From positions 1 through 56,202 of the forward strand of contig DATFYM010000016.1 of assembly GCA_035315065.1 (NCBI GenBank): a stretch of DNA of 56,202 bases. Direction: 5' to 3'. This document shows, one piece after another, positions 13,118 to 21,523 of this stretch. The stretch is from DATFYM01 sp035315065 (GTDB lineage Bacteria > Acidobacteriota > Terriglobia > UBA7540). Within the stretch, counting starts at the first letter, position 1. The number at the start of each line of letters is the position of its first letter. The notes beneath the pieces were generated by a model. The model saw only the letters and a list, made by a program, of their open reading frames with translations. It was not told the DNA's origin and ran no database searches. Position numbers and translations under genes: made by a program.

Positions 13118-14638
13118 ATGGCCCAAGTGAGCTCTTCCGGTCAAACGGTAATCAGAGAGAGCGGACCGCCGTACCCCGAATGGGCGAGGCAGGCGCGGAA
13201 GGAGCGCCTGCCGGCGAGCATGGAGGAGTACGTTCAATCGTGGGCGGCTTTCTTCGACCATTATGCGGTCACCGTCGAAAAGTGGCGGCGCCGGAACGCC
13301 GGATACCACTGCGCGCTGGCATCGCTGGCGCGCTTCTATGTGCCCAAGGGATCGAGCGTGCTGGAGGTGGGGAGTGGGACGGGCGATTTGCTCGCCGCCA
13401 CGCGGCCACGGCGCGGCGTTGGTGTCGATATCTCGGGCGAGATGGTTCGTCTGGCGCGGAAGAAGTATCCGGGTCTGGAGTTCCACCAGATGGCGGCCGA
13501 GTCCCTGGACCTGCGCGGCGAAAAGTTCGATTACGTCCTGCTTTCGGATTTGGCCGGCTTCCTATTTGATATCCGCCTGGTCTTCGAACGGCTGCGGTCC
13601 GTGTGCCACCCGGAGACGCGTGTGGTGATGCACTGGTACAGCCGAGCGTGGCAGCCGGCTTTGGTAGCGGCGGAGAAGCTCGGCCTGAAGTACCCTCAGC
13701 CGCTGCTCAACTGGACCACGGTGGAAGACGTCGTGAACCTTCTCCATCTTACGGATTTCGAAGTGATCCAGACGCGGAAGCAAATCCTGATGCCCAAGCG
13801 CGTACCCCTCCTGAGCACACTGGCCAACCGGTACCTCGCCCATCTACCGGTGGTCCGCCACCTGTGCCTCACCAACTGGCTTGTGGCTCGGCCCCTTTAC
13901 TGTGAAGAGCCAGTTCCGCCGCGGGTCTCGGTGATCTGCGCCTGCCGGAACGAGGCCGGTAACATCCAGCAGATTGTCGATCGTGTGCCCTCGATGGGCT
14001 CCGAGACAGAACTGATCTTCGTCGAGGGCCACTCCAGCGACGATACGCTGGCGGTCTGCCGGCGCATCGCCGCCTCGACGCCGGAAAAGAACATTACCGT
14101 GCTGGTTCAGGAAGGCCGGGGCAAGGGCGATGCAGTGCGGCTGGGTTTCTCGAAGGCCAAGGGCGATATCCTCATGATTCTGGACGCGGATGCCAGCGTG
14201 GCGCCGGAGGATCTCGTCTACTTCTACGATGCCCTCGTCAGCGGCAAAGGTGAGTTCATCAATGGTTGCCGCCTGGTTTACACTATGGACCCCAAGGCCA
14301 TGCGCTTCCTCAACCTGCTGGGCAATCGCTTTTTCGCCCTGCTCTTGAGCACGCTCATCGGCCAGCCGATCAAGGACAGCCTCTGCGGTACCAAGGTCCT
14401 CTGGCGGTCCCGGTATGAGGAGCTGGCGAGGGGCCGAGGCTATTTTGGAAAGCTGGATCCCTTTGGTGATTTCGACCTCCTGTTTGGGGCGGCCAAGCTG
14501 AATCTGAAGATCGTCGAGATGCCGATCCGGTACCGCCAACGGACCTATGGAGCCACCAACATCAGCCGTTTTGCCGATGGCTGGCTTCTGCTGCGCATGT
14601 CGGCCAAGGCCGCCACGAAACTGTTCTTCATTGCATGA
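13118..14638 (+). CDS. Fusion: SAM methyltransferase plus GT2 glycosyltransferase
   Basis: The ATG at 13118 follows GGAGG by 2-3 bases; the frame is open upstream only through the hairpin element. The N-terminal half (about residues 60-240) is a class I methyltransferase with VLEVGSGTGDLLAA and VGVDISGEMV. The C-terminal half (from about residue 270) is a family 2 glycosyltransferase (VSVICACRNEAGNI, ILDADASVAPEDLVYFYDAL) resembling dolichyl-phosphate-sugar synthases. I see no clear C-terminal membrane anchor. With the downstream methyltransferase and membrane glycosyltransferase it suggests lipid-linked sugar transfer and methylation. The acceptors are unknown. Confidence 0.85.
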   Translation: MAQVSSSGQTVIRESGPPYPEWARQARKERLPASMEEYVQSWAAFFDHYAVTVEKWRRRNAGYHCALASLARFYVPKGSSVLEVGSGTGDLLAATRPRRGVGVDISGEMVRLARKKYPGLEFHQMAAESLDLRGEKFDYVLLSDLAGFLFDIRLVFERLRSVCHPETRVVMHWYSRAWQPALVAAEKLGLKYPQPLLNWTTVEDVVNLLHLTDFEVIQTRKQILMPKRVPLLSTLANRYLAHLPVVRHLCLTNWLVARPLYCEEPVPPRVSVICACRNEAGNIQQIVDRVPSMGSETELIFVEGHSSDDTLAVCRRIAASTPEKNITVLVQEGRGKGDAVRLGFSKAKGDILMILDADASVAPEDLVYFYDALVSGKGEFINGCRLVYTMDPKAMRFLNLLGNRFFALLLSTLIGQPIKDSLCGTKVLWRSRYEELARGRGYFGKLDPFGDFDLLFGAAKLNLKIVEMPIRYRQRTYGATNISRFADGWLLLRMSAKAATKLFFIA

Positions 14639-14750
14639 GGGTAGACGGTAGGCGGTAGACAGTAGACGGGGCGGTTCCTTCATGTCGTGTCCGCCGACCC
14701 GCCCGACACGGGTGGTTTCCCTCATGCCGTCTACCATCTACCATATACCG
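14639..14750. repeat. Hairpin element, GTAGACG word family
   Basis: GTAGACGGTAGGCGGTAGAC words at 14641-14669 are answered by CCGTCTACCATCTACC at 14727-14749. The central part contains a second, shorter inverted repeat (CGTGTCCGCC against GCCCGACACGGG). It fills the gap between two genes on the same strand. Confidence 0.75.
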
Positions 14751-14756
14751 ATTAGC

Positions 14757-15506
14757 ATGTCGACTGCCCCGCCGCCGCCATCCGATCTGGAGTTCATCAC
14801 CAAGCACCGCCGCGTCTGGGCGGCCCGCCCGGAGTTGCGCTCCGTCTATCACGAGTTTTTCGCCGAGTTGCTGCGAGCGGTCCAGGGGCGGGCGCCGGTG
14901 GTGGAGTTGGGAGCCGGCCCGGGTTTTTTCAAGGAATACCATCCTGGGCTGATCTCCACCGACGTGATCGCGACCCGCTGGGTGGACGTGGTGTGCGATG
15001 CTTGTGCTTTGCCGTTCCCATCGCAATCGGTGGGAGCCTTGGTCATGCTGGATGTCCTGCACCACTTGCCCCGGCCCCTCGACTTCATCGCCGAGGCTGC
15101 CCGCGTACTCGTGCCCGGCGGGTTGATGGCCATGATCGAGCCCTGGATCACCCCTTTTTCCTATCTGCTCTACCGATACTTCCACCACGAGGACTGTACA
15201 CTCCGCATCGACCTGCGCCGCCCCTTCGATTCCACCCGAAAGAAGGCTTTCGATGGGAACGCCACCATCCCCTACAAGCTGGTTCAGTATTACTCTCACG
15301 ATGGTGGCCGCGAATCGGGCGGCCTGCGGCTGGAGCGGCTTGAGCGGTTTTTGGGATTGCCTTATTTGGCGACCCTCGGGTTCAAGCGCACTCGCCCCCT
15401 GCCGTGGCGCTTGATCCACGGTGCACGTTCCTGTGAAAAGGTGCTGGGGCCTCTCGGACGGTGGAACGCGACGCGCGCCCTGCTGGTGTGGGAAAAGCCG
15501 GCTTGA
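14757..15506 (+). CDS. Class I SAM-dependent methyltransferase (type 11)
   Basis: The 249-residue protein has motif I VVELGAGPGFFKEY and a clear motif IV region, LVMLDVLHHLPRPLDFIAEA, followed by RVLVPGGLMAMIEPW. These are diagnostic of the Methyltransf_11 fold. The ATG at 14757 is immediately downstream of a hairpin element. It lies between the methyltransferase-GT2 fusion and a membrane glycosyltransferase, so a small lipid or sugar acceptor is likely. Confidence 0.85.
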   Translation: MSTAPPPPSDLEFITKHRRVWAARPELRSVYHEFFAELLRAVQGRAPVVELGAGPGFFKEYHPGLISTDVIATRWVDVVCDACALPFPSQSVGALVMLDVLHHLPRPLDFIAEAARVLVPGGLMAMIEPWITPFSYLLYRYFHHEDCTLRIDLRRPFDSTRKKAFDGNATIPYKLVQYYSHDGGRESGGLRLERLERFLGLPYLATLGFKRTRPLPWRLIHGARSCEKVLGPLGRWNATRALLVWEKPA

Positions 15507-15513
15507 CGACCAA

Positions 15514-15645
15514 AGAATTGCCGATTGCCGATTGCCGATTGCAGATTGAAAGAGAATAGCAGGCAAGCCGCTCGGCCCCGAAAGGCCGTCCACAATCATC
15601 AGTGAACGTCTCTTCCAATCGTCAATCTGCAATCGTCAATTCTTC
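15514..15645 (+). repeat. Hairpin element, GATTGCC/GATTGAC family (copy 2)
   Basis: Three GATTGCC heptamers plus GCAGATTG are answered by CAATCGTCAATCTGC at the right end. The central region, with AGGCAAGCCGCTCGGCCCC and GGCCGTCCACAATCATC, is homologous to the inverted copy at 1076-1209 and partly to 38683-38801. Loop conservation across copies shows a dispersed element, not just local slippage. Downstream, an unrelated short frame beginning near 15717 (MSMRFGIFTNPAHLP) may be a gene remnant. Confidence 0.8.
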
Positions 15646-15817
15646 TCGAGCGATTAGGGGTGTGGGTTAGCGTTGGAGCGTTACAGCACACCAGGCCGTC
15701 GCGACAGGAGTTGAAAATGTCGATGCGATTCGGTATCTTCACCAATCCGGCGCACCTGCCGGCCCGCAAAGGAGAACTGCGATCGAGAAACCGCTTCCCT
15801 CCGTATTCCATGCCGAC

Positions 15818-17305
15818 GTGGCCGGCTCCGCCGCACGTGACCAGGCACCGAGCCTGCGCCCGTTGGCGATCGCATTCGCGCTTCTGGCCGTGGGATTGCT
15901 GGTCTATTCACAGACCATCGCCTTCCACTGGGATGAAGGCTTTCACATCCTGACCGCGCACCTCATCGATACCGGCAAGCGTCCTTACCTCGACTTCTTC
16001 TTTCCCCAGACGCCCTTGAATGCTTACTGGAATGCGGCCTGGATGGCAATCTTCGGCGCGAGGTGGCGCGTGGTCCACGTGGTGGCCGCCCTGGTAACCG
16101 CGGGCGCCGTCCTGCTGATCGCGCAGTATCTGTTCGCGCTGGTTCCCGATCGGCGTTGGCGGCCGGCGGCGGCATTCGCGGCGCTGGCGCTGTTCGGACT
16201 GCACTCGCTGGTGTGGGAGTTCGGGGCAGTCTCGCAGGCTTATCCTCTTTGCCTGTTGCTGGTGGTGGCCGCGTTTCGTTCGTCGATTGCGGCCGTGGAC
16301 CGGCCCCGTTTCGGGATGAGTGCGCTGGCCGGCTTTTTCGCCGGCGCAGCCGCGGGTTCCACCTTGCTGACGGCGGCCGCCGCCCCGGTGCTGCTGGTCT
16401 GGATGTGGCTCTACAATCGGTCCGGAAACCGTTGGACGAAAGCCGCCGCCTTCGTGGCCGGTGCGGTGGTGGCCTGCGTGCCCGTGCTGGTTCTGTTTGT
16501 GCAGGGTCCGCAACAAGTTATCTTCAATATCCTGAAGTATCACTCGATCTATCGCCGCGTCAACTGGGAGGGATCCACCAGCCACGACATCGGCACCACC
16601 ACCGACTGGCTCAACAGCTCGCCCAGCCTTCTGCTCGTTCTGCTGGCGCTTGCCGGCCTCGTCTTCATCCGCCAGAGCGCGTTCGACCCGCCGCGGCGCG
16701 CGGAGCTCCGCCTGTGCCTCTGGCTGCCGCTAGCTATCAGCGCGCAGAACCTGTTCGCGCATCCCACTTTCCCGCAATACTTCGTTTTCATCATCCCGTT
16801 TCTCACCGTGCTGGCTGGCATCGGGTTCTATGCGGTGGCGGTGCGCCTCCAGGATCCGGACCGCCCGCGGACGGCGGTGGTCTTGCTGCTGGGTACGGCG
16901 GCCCTTTGCCTGGGCAACAGCGTCTACGAGGACCGCGACTCCTACACTTGGCGTAAAGTGGAGCGGGTGGCGAATAAGATGAAAGAGGTGACGCCGAAAG
17001 GCGCTCCGTTGCTGGCTCCTGAACAGATTTATTTTCTCACGAACTGGCCCGTACCACCCGGCATGGAACACGCCGATGCGCACAAGCTGAAGTTGGCTCC
17101 CGCCGAGGCCGCGAAGCTTCATGTGGTGTCCAAAGCGGAGGTGGAGCGACGGGTGAAGTCGGGCGAGTTTCCCACAACCGTTTCCTGCGACGACGACGAC
17201 ACCGGCGACCTGGAGGATTGGGATGTTTACTCCCAGAAGGCCGAGTTTGACCGGTGCACCGTCTTCTGGCAGTTCAAAAAGAACACCGCCAAGCCCAAGC
17301 CTTGA
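15818..17305 (+). CDS. Membrane glycosyltransferase, GT39/ArnT-like
   Basis: The GTG at 15818 gives 495 residues. In the same frame, a good GGAG site at 15771 is followed after 7 bases by ATC at 15782, where a start codon is expected, so the start is uncertain. Early acidic motif HWDEGFH and the RPYLDFFFPQTPLNAYW loop, followed by eight or more hydrophobic helices, fit integral membrane glycosyltransferases using polyprenyl-phosphate sugars. The soluble C-terminal domain (from about residue 375) is unrecognised. It likely works with the preceding GT2 fusion. Confidence 0.8.
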   Translation: MAGSAARDQAPSLRPLAIAFALLAVGLLVYSQTIAFHWDEGFHILTAHLIDTGKRPYLDFFFPQTPLNAYWNAAWMAIFGARWRVVHVVAALVTAGAVLLIAQYLFALVPDRRWRPAAAFAALALFGLHSLVWEFGAVSQAYPLCLLLVVAAFRSSIAAVDRPRFGMSALAGFFAGAAAGSTLLTAAAAPVLLVWMWLYNRSGNRWTKAAAFVAGAVVACVPVLVLFVQGPQQVIFNILKYHSIYRRVNWEGSTSHDIGTTTDWLNSSPSLLLVLLALAGLVFIRQSAFDPPRRAELRLCLWLPLAISAQNLFAHPTFPQYFVFIIPFLTVLAGIGFYAVAVRLQDPDRPRTAVVLLLGTAALCLGNSVYEDRDSYTWRKVERVANKMKEVTPKGAPLLAPEQIYFLTNWPVPPGMEHADAHKLKLAPAEAAKLHVVSKAEVERRVKSGEFPTTVSCDDDDTGDLEDWDVYSQKAEFDRCTVFWQFKKNTAKPKP

Positions 17306-17511
17306 CCGTGCCGGATTGGTTTCTTTCTCGACCCCCTGTGTTTCGGATCGTCCTTTTCCGCAACCGCTATCCTCGATAGGGTCGGGACGGTACGCGGCGC
17401 CGTCATGTCGCGCGAGAGGGAGTCCGCGCCACCACCGCGTCGCCTGCCTGAGGGTTACAATGCCGCCGTGACGCGAGTGATGCGAGCGGCCGATGATGTC
17501 GTGGATGGGCA

Positions 17512-17913
17512 TCAGGACTCGTCGGTGGAAGGCGGTATGGGGCCCAGCCGCCGGGCTGCGGCTTCGCAAAACTCCTCAGCGTGAGCGATCTGTTCGGCTG
17601 CTTGGGCCGGACTCACCTTCTTGGCGTAATCGTAGTCGCCTGTGTGGCGGAGTTCCATGCCGTGGATGAGGTAACGATGGAACTCCGCGGGAACGATTCC
17701 CGTCCTGGCAAAATGTTCGCCGAAAGCTGCGTGGACTGCTGAGTGCTTGGAGAACGCTGGGCCGTGATCGAGCAGGAAGGCTTCCGCGATGTAGAACATG
17801 CTGTAGTAGGCGCGCGCGGCAGCAAAGTCGTCGTAGCCGTTCTGCTGCATGAGCTTCGCCGCGTCCAGACTCTCCCGCGCCTTTCTCAACAGATCCGCCT
17901 GTTCGGGCTTCAC
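17512..17913 (-). CDS. HEPN-domain protein of a HEPN-MNT toxin-antitoxin pair
   Basis: The 133-residue all-helical protein has HEPN hallmarks: ARAYYSMFYIAEAFL, an RHTGDYDY motif, and a C-terminal helix (AEQIAHAEEFCEAAARRL). The GTG start overlaps the stop codon of the upstream nucleotidyltransferase (GTGA at 17910-17913). HEPN proteins of this kind are usually RNases neutralised by the partner MNT enzyme. I do not see a clear canonical Rx4-6H motif, so catalytic activity is not assured. Confidence 0.85.
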   Translation of the reverse strand: MKPEQADLLRKARESLDAAKLMQQNGYDDFAAARAYYSMFYIAEAFLLDHGPAFSKHSAVHAAFGEHFARTGIVPAEFHRYLIHGMELRHTGDYDYAKKVSPAQAAEQIAHAEEFCEAAARRLGPIPPSTDES

Positions 17914-18230
17914 AGCGGAACTCCCTCCCTGCGCACATTAATCAGCAGCGGGCTCTGCTCCCGCCCGAATCGGTCGGCGGAAACGAACACGCAGGAGAAA
18001 ACCACGTTGTTGTTAAGCGAAAGCTCCGCTACGTCGGAGAGGGTTCGTGAGATTTCGTCACCAGGGTTCACTGCGCCTGTCAAGACCACGAGCACGTCGA
18101 TATCGGACCCGGGCTCCGCGTCTCCGCGCGCCTGTGAACCAAAAAGCACGAGGCCAGCGAGGCGGGGCCCGTAAAGAGCCTCGAAACGGCGCCGCAATTC
18201 AGCCAGAAGGTCTCTCAAGCGATCGCTCAT
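17910..18230 (-). CDS. MNT-type minimal nucleotidyltransferase, HEPN partner
   Basis: The ATG at 18230 gives 106 residues. The nucleotidyltransferase signature GSQARGDAEPGSDIDVLV holds the GS and the two metal-binding Asp residues. MNT proteins inactivate HEPN toxins, in characterised cases by adding AMP to the toxin. It is the first gene of a two-gene operon with overlapping stop and start. The frame is open about 180 bases further upstream, but the extra sequence does not resemble the family. Confidence 0.87.
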   Translation of the reverse strand: MSDRLRDLLAELRRRFEALYGPRLAGLVLFGSQARGDAEPGSDIDVLVVLTGAVNPGDEISRTLSDVAELSLNNNVVFSCVFVSADRFGREQSPLLINVRREGVPL

Positions 18231-18436
18231 AGCTGCCCTAGTGCACTGTCGTGGTAGCTCAGAAAACCCTTTCGAATACTTTTCGACCGCCTGTTGAATG
18301 GAAGCGGTCGCCATCCAACGAACCAGCCTCCATGGCCTGCTCTGCCCGGCCCCGCATCGTCTGGACGGAAGGGCTGGTGGTTTCCAAGTGGAGACGGCCA
18401 AGGACAGCAATCGCTAGTTCAAGTTGACCATCCAAA

Positions 18437-18571
18437 TCAGTGGTACGCGCCCCAGCCCGCGAGGATTCCTTTTCCAAACTCCAAAAGTTTGTCGAGGATT
18501 GTCAGCACCGAAGCAACCACGATGACCCACTTGACCCAACCCGTGAACTCGCAAGATTGTTTTTCAGCCAT
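18437..18571 (-). CDS. 44-residue membrane microprotein
   Basis: GGAAGGAG is followed after 7 bases by ATG at 18571. The product starts MAEKQSCEFTGWVKW, has one hydrophobic helix (VIVVASVLTILDKLLEF) and a short tail ending GWGAYH. The strong ribosome-binding site and amphipathic-to-hydrophobic pattern make it credible. I recognise no family. It lies alone in a 600-base stretch between the HEPN-MNT operon and a secreted protein gene; the rest of that stretch holds no gene I can support. Confidence 0.5.
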   Translation of the reverse strand: MAEKQSCEFTGWVKWVIVVASVLTILDKLLEFGKGILAGWGAYH

Positions 18572-18714
18572 TTTTGACTCCTTCCAAAGTGCCTGCGGCG
18601 GCGTAGCTTTAGTCCCTTCTTAGAAGCCTCCGCGCTGGAGTCTCCAGTACGCGTGATTATAGCTGATTTTGCCTGGAATCGGGCGAGCGGAGCCGCCGCA
18701 CTCGCGAGTAAAAT

Positions 18715-18728
18715 GTGTCATATGACAC
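18715..18728. promoter_or_regulatory. Perfect 14-bp palindrome, candidate operator
   Basis: GTGTCATATGACAC is a perfect palindrome in the non-coding stretch between the microprotein gene and the secreted protein gene. It looks like a dimeric regulator binding site. The regulator and target are unknown. Confidence 0.3.
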
Positions 18729-18832
18729 TGGTGCCGTGTCTTAGAAGTTCGTTGATGGAATCAGCCCGTGGAGCGGGCGAAAGAAGGTAGCCCACCCTGG
18801 CCGCTTTTCGCCTTCGGTAGTATGGAGTGCTG

Positions 18833-19483
18833 TTATGGTTCGGTTCCGGCGGCCGCAGGCTCTTTCGCCGCTTCTCCCTTTCGACCCTTCGCAAGGATGA
18901 ACTGAAACTGTTCTTCTGCCTTCGCATAGGCAGAGTGGACATGGTCCGTTATTGTCACACGGACTGTGTATGTGCTGGGAGGGTCGGACGTATCAAATGT
19001 GATATCCATGACGGGATTCAAAACAATCACGCTAGGAGATCTCGGGTCGGGGGCGATTGCCCCAGAAAACCTCGGAGCAGCAAACTTTGTTTTTCCATCA
19101 GGAGAAATCAGACGCACGCGTGCCGTCAAATCCATCTTCTCGGATGCTGAAAATGGGTAGTCCGTTACGACGAAAGGCAGGTAGAACTTCTTGTCCGGAA
19201 TCAACTCCCGAAGCCGCCCTGCGTTCGGTCGGTCGGTCGCAGACATCAATACCCATCTTTCAATGGCGGCATGAGAATCCGTAATCAGTATATTGGCCTT
19301 GAAACTCCCTTCCTTCAGCCCGGCGGTCTCGTTCGCCTCTGCCTCAGCAGCTTGCTTGTTCCTTCGCTCGAGGTCCTGCCGAGCGAAGTCCCCGAGCGAC
19401 TGGCTCCCATCCTGCGCGGAGAGAGTCTGAACGAGTGAAATGACCAAGAAAACTATGCAGGTAACACGCCAAGCCAGCTTCAT
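18833..19483 (-). CDS. Secreted hypothetical protein
   Basis: The 216-residue protein has a clear signal peptide (hydrophobic residues 6-20, cleavage after LSAQ near residue 24). A short helical stretch follows, then a beta-rich domain (residues 60-195) containing VVTDYPFSASEKMDL and TYTVRVTITDHV. The beta pattern resembles an immunoglobulin-like periplasmic domain, but I recognise no family. It is a single gene on the minus strand. Confidence 0.7.
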   Translation of the reverse strand: MKLAWRVTCIVFLVISLVQTLSAQDGSQSLGDFARQDLERRNKQAAEAEANETAGLKEGSFKANILITDSHAAIERWVLMSATDRPNAGRLRELIPDKKFYLPFVVTDYPFSASEKMDLTARVRLISPDGKTKFAAPRFSGAIAPDPRSPSVIVLNPVMDITFDTSDPPSTYTVRVTITDHVHSAYAKAEEQFQFILAKGRKGEAAKEPAAAGTEP

Positions 19484-19541
19484 CCTGCGCTCCTGTTCAG
19501 GGAATCATCATAGCTTCGGAATTCTGACGTCTAACCCTAAT

Positions 19542-20717
19542 TCATGCTGGAGTCGGGGACCTTCCGGCTAGTTCTTTAGCGCGGCCGCCAGGGTTGGCGG
19601 CTAGTGTGCGCGCCGCCGCCTTCTGTTGGTACATGGCTGCGTCGACCCTTCCAAGGATTGCCTTCATGGATTCGCCGGGCTGCCAGGCGACCAAGCCGAT
19701 GGCTGCGTCGATGTTGACGTTAAGCGCCTCGGTGCCGCGCCGGACCTTATACTTGCCGAAAACCCATTGGTGGATGCGTTCAACGTGGGACTTGGCTTCC
19801 GCCAGGCTGGCGTCTACCAGCACGATGAACTCATCGCCACCCCAGCGGCCGACCACGTCCGTGGAGCGCGCCGCCGACCGCAATTCGCCGGCAAACTGCT
19901 TCAGGAGGTCGTCACCCGCCAGGTGCCCGTAGGTGTCGTTGACTTGCTTGAACCCATTCAGGTCAAGCATCACCAAGCAAAATGGCCGGGTTCCGGCGAT
20001 GCGGTCTTCCATCCTCTTCTCGACGCCGTGGCGATTGTACAGTCCCGTCAAGGCGTCGACTGCCGCCCGGTGCTCGGCCTCTTCCAGTTTGGTCTGGTAG
20101 GTGGAGACCTGTGCCCGCAACGCCGCCACTGACTTGCGGCTGTCCTGCTCCATTTTGGTCACGCAGGTCTTCAAGTCCTCGGCGCCCCGCAGCAGCGCAG
20201 TTCGGATCTGGGGCAGATCCTCGAGCTTGACCATTGCTTGCAGGCGCGTGGTGAACTCGCCGAACTGGCTGCTGTGATGCTGATCGCGTTCCGCCGCCGA
20301 CTCGGCGGTGCGCGCCAGCACCATGAGAATCTCCTTCACTTCGTCGGCTCTCTGTTGGAAGTACTCCGCGGCTCGTCCGCCCCACTGCTGGAGTCGTTCT
20401 CCGACCTGCTCCTCCGTCTCCCGCACGACGGGGGCTGTGGTTTTCTCGGAGAGACGCTCCGCCAGGGTCATAAGGCCCTGCTGGAGTTCGGGACCCAGCG
20501 TCGGGCAGGCCTGCCCTCCGGAGTTTCCCATGGCGACCAGCGCCGAGCGGTAAGCGTCCAACACCAACGCCACAAGATCGTCCGGGCGTGGCTTGAGATG
20601 CTTGTTCAGTTCGTCCGCGTCCAAGTCCATGTACTTCTTCAGGGAGATCATCGTCGCCAACTCCTTCCCGACCGCCGCGTCGGGCGCGTCCGCCTCACCT
20701 ACCTTGGCTATCGGCAT
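19542..20717 (-). CDS. Diguanylate cyclase (GGDEF)
   Basis: The ATG at 20717 follows GGAG by about 5 bases, giving 391 residues; the frame runs open far upstream but only through a repeat. The N-terminal 210 residues are helical and hydrophilic, with no membrane segment. A coiled coil leads into the GGDEF domain: DALTGLYNRHG, LDLNGFKQVND, GHLAGDDLL, then GRWGGDEF. RSTD five residues before GGDEF matches the RxxD inhibitory site. It should make cyclic di-GMP from GTP in the cytoplasm, under feedback control. The sensory input is unknown. Confidence 0.9.
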   Translation of the reverse strand: MPIAKVGEADAPDAAVGKELATMISLKKYMDLDADELNKHLKPRPDDLVALVLDAYRSALVAMGNSGGQACPTLGPELQQGLMTLAERLSEKTTAPVVRETEEQVGERLQQWGGRAAEYFQQRADEVKEILMVLARTAESAAERDQHHSSQFGEFTTRLQAMVKLEDLPQIRTALLRGAEDLKTCVTKMEQDSRKSVAALRAQVSTYQTKLEEAEHRAAVDALTGLYNRHGVEKRMEDRIAGTRPFCLVMLDLNGFKQVNDTYGHLAGDDLLKQFAGELRSAARSTDVVGRWGGDEFIVLVDASLAEAKSHVERIHQWVFGKYKVRRGTEALNVNIDAAIGLVAWQPGESMKAILGRVDAAMYQQKAAARTLAANPGGRAKELAGRSPTPA

Positions 20718-20842
20718 TTCTCCAGAAGTCCTTAGCGGTGCCGGGAAGGCAGTTGGCGGCAGGCAGAGGGGTTCTTGGCGGTACGCAGAAGCCGGGGAGC
20801 CCAAAGAGTCTGGCCCGGGGCGCCAGAAGCTGTAAGAAATCA

Positions 20843-20955
20843 ACCACAAAGGCACGGAGACACCAAGAAGAGAAAAGGAATTCACATAAAGATGTCGTTT
20901 GTTTCCCGAACGTTTCCCACTTTTCTCTGTGCCTCTGCGCCTCTGCGTTTGAAGC
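20843..20955. repeat. Hairpin element, CAAAGGCACGGAGACACC family
   Basis: ACCACAAAGGCACGGAGACAC at the left is complemented by TCTGTGCCTCTGCGCCTCTG at the right, around an AT-richer loop. It separates the diguanylate cyclase gene from the DinB-like gene. The same word family recurs at 24731-24907, 48056-48160 and, degenerate, within 23137-23556. Confidence 0.75.
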
Positions 20956-20982
20956 TCTTGTGCAATATCGAGGCTCGATGGC

Positions 20983-21504
20983 TCAATTCTTCCACGCCCC
21001 CAGCAAGCGCCGCACCAACACGAGTTGCCCCAAGTGATAGGCGTTGTGATCCGCCACCAGGAGGGCTTCGCGTAGGATGGTCTGACCCTCGCCGTGCGGG
21101 ATGGGCGCGTACAGTTCGGTGCGCGGGTTGGCCACCAGGGCCTCCATCCGTTTGAGATCGCGGCGGAATTGTCGGACGCTCTTCTCCCAGGCGGCATCGC
21201 TGGGCGGAGCATCGCCCTCGGGCCAGTATCCGTCCGGCCAAGCCGCCGAAACGTGCTTGGGATTGACGCTGAATTCCAAAATATCCCACTGGGCGATCCG
21301 CAGGTGCTCTAGCAGACCCCAACCGGAGAAAGGAAGGTTGGAGGGCTTCACACCGCGCAAATCGGCGGGGAATCCGGCGATGGCTTCCTCGAAGCCGACG
21401 TGGGCGCCGCCGCCGCGCAGCAGGTAGAGCATGTGTTCGCGCAGCGAGTGGTCGCCGGCCGCGCCGATCGTTTTCTTAGCGGATTTCGAAGATTCCTTTT
21501 TCAT
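20983..21504 (-). CDS. DinB-like four-helix protein
   Basis: The ATG at 21504 follows GGAGG by about 9 bases (173 residues). The protein is helical with DinB-superfamily features: the N-terminal SLREHMLYLL, the HLRIAQWDILEF helix, and the C-terminal ADHNAYHLGQLVLVRRLL with conserved His. DinB proteins use three His residues to bind a metal, and some are thiol-dependent enzymes; the substrate cannot be predicted. It lies downstream of a membrane protein gene on the same strand. Confidence 0.8.
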   Translation of the reverse strand: MKKESSKSAKKTIGAAGDHSLREHMLYLLRGGGAHVGFEEAIAGFPADLRGVKPSNLPFSGWGLLEHLRIAQWDILEFSVNPKHVSAAWPDGYWPEGDAPPSDAAWEKSVRQFRRDLKRMEALVANPRTELYAPIPHGEGQTILREALLVADHNAYHLGQLVLVRRLLGAWKN

Positions 21505-21523
21505 AGAGTTTAGCCTCCGATGA

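Noticed and set aside
18259..18477. 72-residue minus-strand frame between MNT gene and microprotein
   Set aside because: It overlaps the better supported microprotein, has no ribosome-binding site and resembles no family. Its C-terminal part is only weakly antitoxin-like.
20718..21212. Upstream extension of the diguanylate cyclase by 165 codons
   Set aside because: The extension runs through a hairpin element and the DinB-like gene in another frame, whereas ATG 20717 has a good ribosome-binding site.
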